Positions 42,897 through 47,922 of a stretch of DNA of 47,922 nt are shown in pieces. The position numbers and the translations under genes are program-made. This stretch comes from Phycisphaerales bacterium (GTDB lineage Bacteria > Planctomycetota > Phycisphaerae > Phycisphaerales > UBA1924): assembly GCA_029260435.1 (NCBI GenBank), contig JAJDDG010000062.1:1-47922 (forward strand), written 5' to 3'. Under the pieces are notes generated by a model. The model saw only the letters and a list, made by a program, of their open reading frames with translations. It did not search any database and had not been told where the DNA came from. The first letter of the stretch is position 1; each line of letters starts with the position of its first letter.

Positions 42897-44093
42897 TCAG
42901 ATCCCGCTGCCCTGAGAGATCGACATCATGGGCAGGGCGATCGCGAAAATCAGCGGCGCGATGAGCAGAAACATCAGCACGATCACGAGCGGCTCGAGCA
43001 GGGCGAGCAGACGGGAGGCGCGTTCGTCCACCTCGTTTGTGAGATCCTCGGCGAGGGAGTCGAACGCGGAATCGAGGTCGCCGGCTCGCTCGGCTGCTGA
43101 GAGCAGGCACCGGGTGGCGAGGGGGAGGGCGGTGACCTGTTCGAGCAGTTTGTGGAGGATGCCGCCCTCGACGAGCGATTTTCGGAGGTCGTTGAGCTGT
43201 TCGCGGAGCACGGGGTTCGAGACGGAGGGGGTGGAGGTGGCAATGGCGTCGGCGAGGGGGACGCCCGATTTGGTCATCGCGCCGAGGACCGAGAAGAAGC
43301 GCGCGGTTTCTGCGGCGAGGAAGAGCGGGGCGATCGCGGGGAGCTTGCGGATCACCGCGCCAGCGATCGCGAGGGCGTGGCGGCGCGCCATGAAGAGGAG
43401 GATCGCGAGGACGAGGAATGCGCCGAGGACGGCGGGCTGGTTCGCCTGCGTGAACAGCCCGAGGTCGAAGACGGCGGTCGAGAATGCGTTGATCTGGACT
43501 TCCATGTCGGCGAGCTGTTTGGCGAGCATGGGCACGAGGCGGGTGAGCAGCCCGTAGAAGATGAGGACCGCGATGGACGCGACAGCGCTGGGGTAGATCA
43601 TGACGGTCAGCGCCTTGCCCGCGATCGCCTGTCTGCGTCGGGCGGATTTGGCGAGGCGGTCGGCGGCGCCGGCGAGGTCTCCCGTGCGTTCGGCGGCGCG
43701 GTAGACAGAGGCGGTGATGGGGTCGAAGCCGCCCGCGGCGTTGCAGGCGTCGGCGAAGGTGGACCCCGCGGCGACCTGCTCGAGCATGCGCTCGATGCGG
43801 GGTTTGTTGCGCGGGGAGATGACTGTCGCGCTGACTTCCAGGGCTTCAACAAGGGGCACGCCCCGGGAGAGGAGGGTTGAGAGTTGTTCGTTGAGCGCGA
43901 CCTCGTCTTTGAGGGGCCACTTGGAGACCGCTGGCACGCCCAGCGGGATTTTCCATGCGCTGAGCAGGAGCAGGTCGTCGCGCTTGAGCAGGTCCGCGAG
44001 GGCGTCTTCGGTGCTCGATGTGCGCAGCCCGATCTTGGTTGAGCCGTCGGACTTCATGGCGCGGAAGACGAATTGTGAAGGCGCTGCGGTCAT
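42897..44093 (-). CDS. gspF: Type II secretion inner-membrane protein GspF
   Basis: 398 residues with two tandem T2SSF domains. The first has LNEQLSTLLSRGVPLVEALE and YRAAERTGDLAGAADRLA; the second has ETARFFSVLGAMTKSGVPLADAI and LSAAERAGDLDSAFDSLAED. Three membrane helices lie at about 165-190, 220-240 and near the C-terminus (LLEPLVIVLMFLLIAPLIFA). GspF forms the platform that couples the GspE motor to pseudopilus growth. It lies 22 bp downstream of gspE. Confidence 0.95.
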   Translation of the reverse strand: MTAAPSQFVFRAMKSDGSTKIGLRTSSTEDALADLLKRDDLLLLSAWKIPLGVPAVSKWPLKDEVALNEQLSTLLSRGVPLVEALEVSATVISPRNKPRIERMLEQVAAGSTFADACNAAGGFDPITASVYRAAERTGDLAGAADRLAKSARRRQAIAGKALTVMIYPSAVASIAVLIFYGLLTRLVPMLAKQLADMEVQINAFSTAVFDLGLFTQANQPAVLGAFLVLAILLFMARRHALAIAGAVIRKLPAIAPLFLAAETARFFSVLGAMTKSGVPLADAIATSTPSVSNPVLREQLNDLRKSLVEGGILHKLLEQVTALPLATRCLLSAAERAGDLDSAFDSLAEDLTNEVDERASRLLALLEPLVIVLMFLLIAPLIFAIALPMMSISQGSGI

Positions 44094-44115
44094 ACAGAAG
44101 GGGGAGGCGCTGGGG

Positions 44116-45810
44116 TTAGACGATCACGCGGGCGAGTTCTTCTTCGGTGGTGAGCCCGCGCTGGACCTTGATCTTGCCGTCTTCGAGCATGGGTTTCATG
44201 CCCTCGTTTGTGGCGAGCTGGCGGATGGCGCGGGCGTCTGCGGTGGTCATGGCGAGCCGGCGGATGTCGTCGGACATCATCATTATCTCGTACATCGCGA
44301 CTCTGCCCGAGTACCCGGTGGCGAAACACTTCTCGCAGCGGCCGTCTGTCGCGTCGCCCTTGGCGGTGCCGAGACAGGCGGGGCAGGTTTTGCGGAGCAG
44401 GCGCTGTGCGAGGACGGCGAGGAGCGAGGAGGAGATGAGGTATGGCTCGATGCCGATGTCCTGGAGGCGGGAGATCGCGGAGGGCGCGTCGTTTGTGTGG
44501 AGTGTGGCGAGGACGAGGTGCCCGGTGAGCGATGCCTGGACCGCGAGCTGCGCGGTTTCTTCGTCGCGGATCTCGCCGACGAGGATGACATCCGGGTCCT
44601 GACGCAGGAGCGATCGCAAGCCGGTGGCGAAGGTGACGCCACGTTTGACATTGACCTGCACCTGCGCGATCCCTTCGAGGTGGTACTCGACGGGATCCTC
44701 GATTGTCATGACATTGCGCGCGGCGCGATCGATTTTTTCCATCGCGGCATACAGGGTGGTCGTTTTACCCGAGCCGGTGGGCCCGGTGACGAGGATCATG
44801 CCGTTGGGTCGGTGGATGAGGTTGATGAGCTGGTCCTGCATGTCCTGGATCATGCCGAGCGCGTCGAGGTCGAGCTGGGTCTGCGACTGGTCGAGCAGGC
44901 GGAGGACGAGGCGCTCGCCGTAGATCGTGGGGACGCACGAGAGTCGGATGTCGATTTTGCGTGAGCCGATGCGGACGGTGGTCTGCCCGTCCTGCGGGGA
45001 GTGGCGGTTGGCGATGTCGAGTTCGGCCATGACTTTCAGGCGCGAGGAGATCGCGGGCGCGAGCGAGAGCGGTGGTGCGAAGGCGTCAACGAGCATGCCG
45101 TCGATGCGGAGGCGGATGATGAGGCTCGATTCGAGGGGCTGGATGTGTATGTCCGAGGCGCGCCGGCGGAGCGCCTCGAAGAGGATCATGTTGACTAGGC
45201 GGATGACGGGGGTCTGGCGCGCGAGCTGGAGGAGGTCCGTCGCCTGGGTGAGCGAGGAGGCTGCGGATTCGATGGCGGATTGGTCGAGCGGGAGGTCTTC
45301 GACGATCTCGGTGACGAGATCCTGGCGCTGCTCGTAGCCGCGGTTGATGAGGTTGTTCACCGCGGCGCGGGGGGAGAGGACGACGGTAATCGGCATGTCG
45401 AGCGTGCGCTCGAGCATGGAGAACATCGCGGGCTGGAGCGGGGCGGCGGTGGCGATCTCCATCGCGTGCCCGTCGGAGCGGAGCCCGGCGAGGTGGTACC
45501 TGCGGGCGGCGGCGGGGGGCACGCGGTCGTAGAACCGTTCGGCGGAATCGGAGGGGCGCGGGTCCGGCTCGAAGGTGAGCCCGAACTTGCGCGAGACGGC
45601 TTCGAGCGCGGCGTGCTCGTCGGTCGCGGTCGCGGCGAGGAGCACATCCCACTGCTCGGCGTCGGCGCCCTCGGTCTCGGGGATCTGCGACAGCTGCGCG
45701 CCGGTGACGGGCAGCGGCGAGAGCTGCTGCGCGACGTCATCCCACGCCTGGGCCCGGGCGGCCTGCGCTTCGAGTTCGGGGAGCGGCTGTTCTGGGTCGG
45801 TGTCGGGCAT
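44116..45810 (-). CDS. gspE: Type II secretion ATPase GspE
   Basis: 564 residues. A GspE/PilB N-terminal domain (about 60-165), then the hexameric secretion ATPase: RASDIHIQP (about 217-225), Walker A GPTGSGKTT (343-351), the Asp box around IEDPVEY, Walker B DPDVILVGEIRDEETA (about 405-420) and the His box ATLHTNDAPSAI. A zinc-binding tetracysteine lies at CPAC...CEKC (Cys476, 479, 492, 495), as in many GspE. It powers pseudopilus assembly at the cytoplasmic face. It is 42 bp downstream of gspD. Confidence 0.96.
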   Translation of the reverse strand: MPDTDPEQPLPELEAQAARAQAWDDVAQQLSPLPVTGAQLSQIPETEGADAEQWDVLLAATATDEHAALEAVSRKFGLTFEPDPRPSDSAERFYDRVPPAAARRYHLAGLRSDGHAMEIATAAPLQPAMFSMLERTLDMPITVVLSPRAAVNNLINRGYEQRQDLVTEIVEDLPLDQSAIESAASSLTQATDLLQLARQTPVIRLVNMILFEALRRRASDIHIQPLESSLIIRLRIDGMLVDAFAPPLSLAPAISSRLKVMAELDIANRHSPQDGQTTVRIGSRKIDIRLSCVPTIYGERLVLRLLDQSQTQLDLDALGMIQDMQDQLINLIHRPNGMILVTGPTGSGKTTTLYAAMEKIDRAARNVMTIEDPVEYHLEGIAQVQVNVKRGVTFATGLRSLLRQDPDVILVGEIRDEETAQLAVQASLTGHLVLATLHTNDAPSAISRLQDIGIEPYLISSSLLAVLAQRLLRKTCPACLGTAKGDATDGRCEKCFATGYSGRVAMYEIMMMSDDIRRLAMTTADARAIRQLATNEGMKPMLEDGKIKVQRGLTTEEELARVIV

Positions 45811-45852
45811 GCGGGCAATCGTACGCGCGCCGTTCGACGGGCGCGTTATGGG

Positions 45853-47922
45853 TTATTCCTCGATGAGCGCGGAGAGGGTTTGGACTTCTTCGGGCGGGGT
45901 GACGGGCGCAGGGATGGGCAGGGGCGTGGAGCGGGGGAGCAGGCGATCGTGCATTAGCTCGGTTTTTCGGATGGGCATGCGCGCGGATTTGAGACGGGGG
46001 ATCTCGGGGTCGATACCCGCTTCGATCATGGGGCCTTCGGAGAGGAGCATGAGTTTGTCGTCGTCGTTCTCGTAGATAATGCGCGGCGTGATGAAGACAA
46101 AGATCGTGTTGGTGGATTGGGTGTTGTTGATGCCCTTGAACAGGTTGCCGAAGATCGGGATATCGCCCAGCAGCGGGATCTTTGATTCCGCCGAGCGGTT
46201 GGACTGGAAGGAGAACCCGCCGACGACGATGGTCGAATCGCCCGGCACGGTGACTTCCGAGTCGTAGTTATTCGAGTTGGATGGTGGCTGGAGCCCGGAG
46301 CCGGTGTCCTGCGCGGAGAGGTCGAAGTCCGAGAGTTCGATGGAGTAGGCGAGCTTGACGGAGCCTCCCGCGCTGATGGTCGGGGTGACATTGACGGTTG
46401 TGCCCGCCTCGGCGACGCCGCCCTGAGAGGTGATGGTTCCGGTGTTGGTCTGGCTCGTTGAGGAGAAGGGTTCGGAGCGGAGGGAGGAGAAAATGGCATC
46501 GACGTTGTCGTTCACGAGGAGTGAGGGCTTGGAGATAATCGCGGTATCCGACTGGGTTTCCAGGGCGTTGATAACGAAGGGCACGAAGCTTGTCTCGATC
46601 ATCGCGGAGGTCACGCCGGCGAGGTTATTCGGCACCGCACGTGTCCCGTCGCTGTTCGAGGCGGCGCCGAGCCCGAAGTTGGAGAACAGCAAGAAGCGTC
46701 CCGGCGAGATCTCGGCCTGCACGGACAGATCGAGCGAACCGGAATTTGTCACCGAGACGATCTGCACCTCGATGAAGACCTGGGGTTGGCGTCGGTCGAG
46801 CATCCTGATGATGCGTGCGACATCGCGCTGCGCACGGGCGCTGGCGCGGACGACGATCTGGTTGCGATCGGCATCGGCAACGATGTTGACTTCGTTGGCG
46901 GTGGCGGTGATCGAGCCGTCCGCTGCGCCGCCGCCCGCCTCGCCCGGCTCGGCGCCCTGGAGCACGGAATCGAGCTGGTTGCGGAGGTTGAGCAGCCCGG
47001 TCCCGCCGCCCGCGCGTCCGGCGTTGGGCAGGAAGGGAGAGTTTGGTTGGCGTTGGCTCGGATCTTCGAGGACTTCGTTGAGCACAGTCGCCAGTTCCTC
47101 GGCGTCGGCGTACTGGAGTTTGTACGCCTCGACAACGACCTTGAACTCGAGCTGTTCGGCGGTGAACTGCTTGACGAGTTGCGCGACCTGTTCGTGCTGG
47201 GAGGGGGTGCCGAAGTAGAGGAAGGAGCCGGTGGATTCGTCGATGATGAAGCGCGAGCCGGCGATCGAGCCGCCCTGTTGTTGTTGAGCGCCGCCGATCC
47301 CGCGGGTGATGCGCCCTTGCGGGGTGCGGTTTGAAAAAGAGCCGCCGGTGGTGGCACCGGAGTCCTGCTGGGCCTGGACATTGCCGAGCCCCTGGGACTG
47401 CCCGGCGGTGGCGACATCGAAGACGGGCGGGCCGACGATGTACCGCTTTACATCGAGCGGGGAGACGACATCAACGAACTCGAGCAGATCGATGATGCGG
47501 TTGTATTCGCGGTCGTCGCCTCTGAAGAGCAGGGTGTTGCCGTGGTCGGGCCAGAGGCGCGAGGCGAGGTCGGAGAGCTGGGCGTTTGCGCCGACCTGCG
47601 CGACCCCGCCGCCCGGGTTGGCTTGCGCGAGGGGTTGGGAGAGGACGCCGTTGAGCTGGAGGATGCGCTGGATCGCCCAGTCCGCAGAGACGTTGACGAG
47701 GGGGATGGATCGGAGCTGGACGTTGTCGAAGGAGTCGCGGAGCTGCGAGATGACGGCTTCGAGTTTGGCGATCGTGCGCGGCGAGCCGGTGACAATGAGC
47801 ACGCCGATGTCGTCGATCGGGGAGATGCGCAGATTCGCAGCGGCCTCGCCGAGCTGGGTGTTGATGGTTGTCATCACCTGCGTGGGTCGGAGCAGAGGCG
47901 TGGGGATGACTTTGGTGGTGGC
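45853..47922 (-). CDS. gspD: Type II secretion secretin GspD (N-terminus outside window)
   Basis: 689 residues are visible; the frame is open to the window edge, so the signal peptide and first N-domain are missing. Periplasmic N-domain units are recognisable in AANLRISPIDDIGVLIVTGS, FVVEAYKLQYADAEELATVL-like (VVVEAYKLQYADAEELATVL here) and ITATANEVNIVADADRNQIV. Gly/Gln-rich linkers lie between them. The secretin channel domain follows, with VFIEVQIVSVTNSGSLDLSV, IVVGGF and the signature IPLLGDIPIFGNLFKG. After the barrel comes a Pro-rich tail (PRSTPLPIPAPVTPPEEVQ), which might bind a pilotin such as the TPR lipoprotein of the same operon. It is first in the visible operon. Confidence 0.94.
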   Translation of the reverse strand, partial: ATTKVIPTPLLRPTQVMTTINTQLGEAAANLRISPIDDIGVLIVTGSPRTIAKLEAVISQLRDSFDNVQLRSIPLVNVSADWAIQRILQLNGVLSQPLAQANPGGGVAQVGANAQLSDLASRLWPDHGNTLLFRGDDREYNRIIDLLEFVDVVSPLDVKRYIVGPPVFDVATAGQSQGLGNVQAQQDSGATTGGSFSNRTPQGRITRGIGGAQQQQGGSIAGSRFIIDESTGSFLYFGTPSQHEQVAQLVKQFTAEQLEFKVVVEAYKLQYADAEELATVLNEVLEDPSQRQPNSPFLPNAGRAGGGTGLLNLRNQLDSVLQGAEPGEAGGGAADGSITATANEVNIVADADRNQIVVRASARAQRDVARIIRMLDRRQPQVFIEVQIVSVTNSGSLDLSVQAEISPGRFLLFSNFGLGAASNSDGTRAVPNNLAGVTSAMIETSFVPFVINALETQSDTAIISKPSLLVNDNVDAIFSSLRSEPFSSTSQTNTGTITSQGGVAEAGTTVNVTPTISAGGSVKLAYSIELSDFDLSAQDTGSGLQPPSNSNNYDSEVTVPGDSTIVVGGFSFQSNRSAESKIPLLGDIPIFGNLFKGINNTQSTNTIFVFITPRIIYENDDDKLMLLSEGPMIEAGIDPEIPRLKSARMPIRKTELMHDRLLPRSTPLPIPAPVTPPEEVQTLSALIEE

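Overview
The window reads as chromosome from a GC-rich planctomycete, most likely of the class Phycisphaerae. This is inferred from paired dockerin-like C-termini of the form CDGDANGD...VNDISFVLFRLG, H-X9-DG prepilin-like proteins, a histone-H1-like lysine tail on an HU protein, and large secreted proteins of unknown function. No rRNA or other strict phylogenetic marker is present, so the assignment is an inference.

Layout. 1-4.2 kb: 3' end of a gamma-glutamyltransferase gene, a tRNA-Ile(GAT) gene with promoter and terminator, trpS, a CPBP-family membrane protease and trpC. 4.2-6.4 kb: a repeat-rich, AT-richer island with a 218-bp inverted-repeat (MITE-like) element and a compact Type II restriction-modification system: controller protein, nuclease and a convergent methyltransferase, with matching operators at both promoters. 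6.4-9.5 kb: a BatA-like vWA membrane protein and a predicted outer-membrane barrel. 9.5-9.8 kb: a probable small structured RNA with its own promoter and terminator. 9.8-17.5 kb: ppdK, pabB, alr and a DEAD-box helicase. 17.6-22.9 kb: an AsmA-like protein, nadA and a PilZ protein. 23.3-27.7 kb: HU, then a KdsC-like phosphatase, a domain-swapped HldE and a GT2 glycosyltransferase, probably for LPS inner-core sugars. 27.6-36.5 kb: secreted or surface proteins (an EEP-fold nuclease-like protein, two large proteins sharing a dockerin-like end, two H-X9-DG pseudopilins). 36.7-47.9 kb: a Type II secretion operon on the minus strand, transcribed D-E-F-G-I-J-K-C-L-M followed by a TPR lipoprotein; gspD runs off the right edge.

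Two features are not explained by genes. (1) A mosaic family of intergenic hairpin repeats recurs at six places, with compensatory base changes in the stems. (2) Strand composition switches: left of about 15.6 kb the + strand is C-rich and right of about 17 kb it is G-rich, whichever strand the genes use. That is the polarity expected at a replication origin, or at an inversion edge.

The surface theme is coherent. The secretion operon could export the dockerin-tailed proteins and the EEP protein next to it, while the hldE/kdsC-like cluster supplies outer-membrane glycolipid precursors. All functions are read from sequence motifs by eye; no database search was run.
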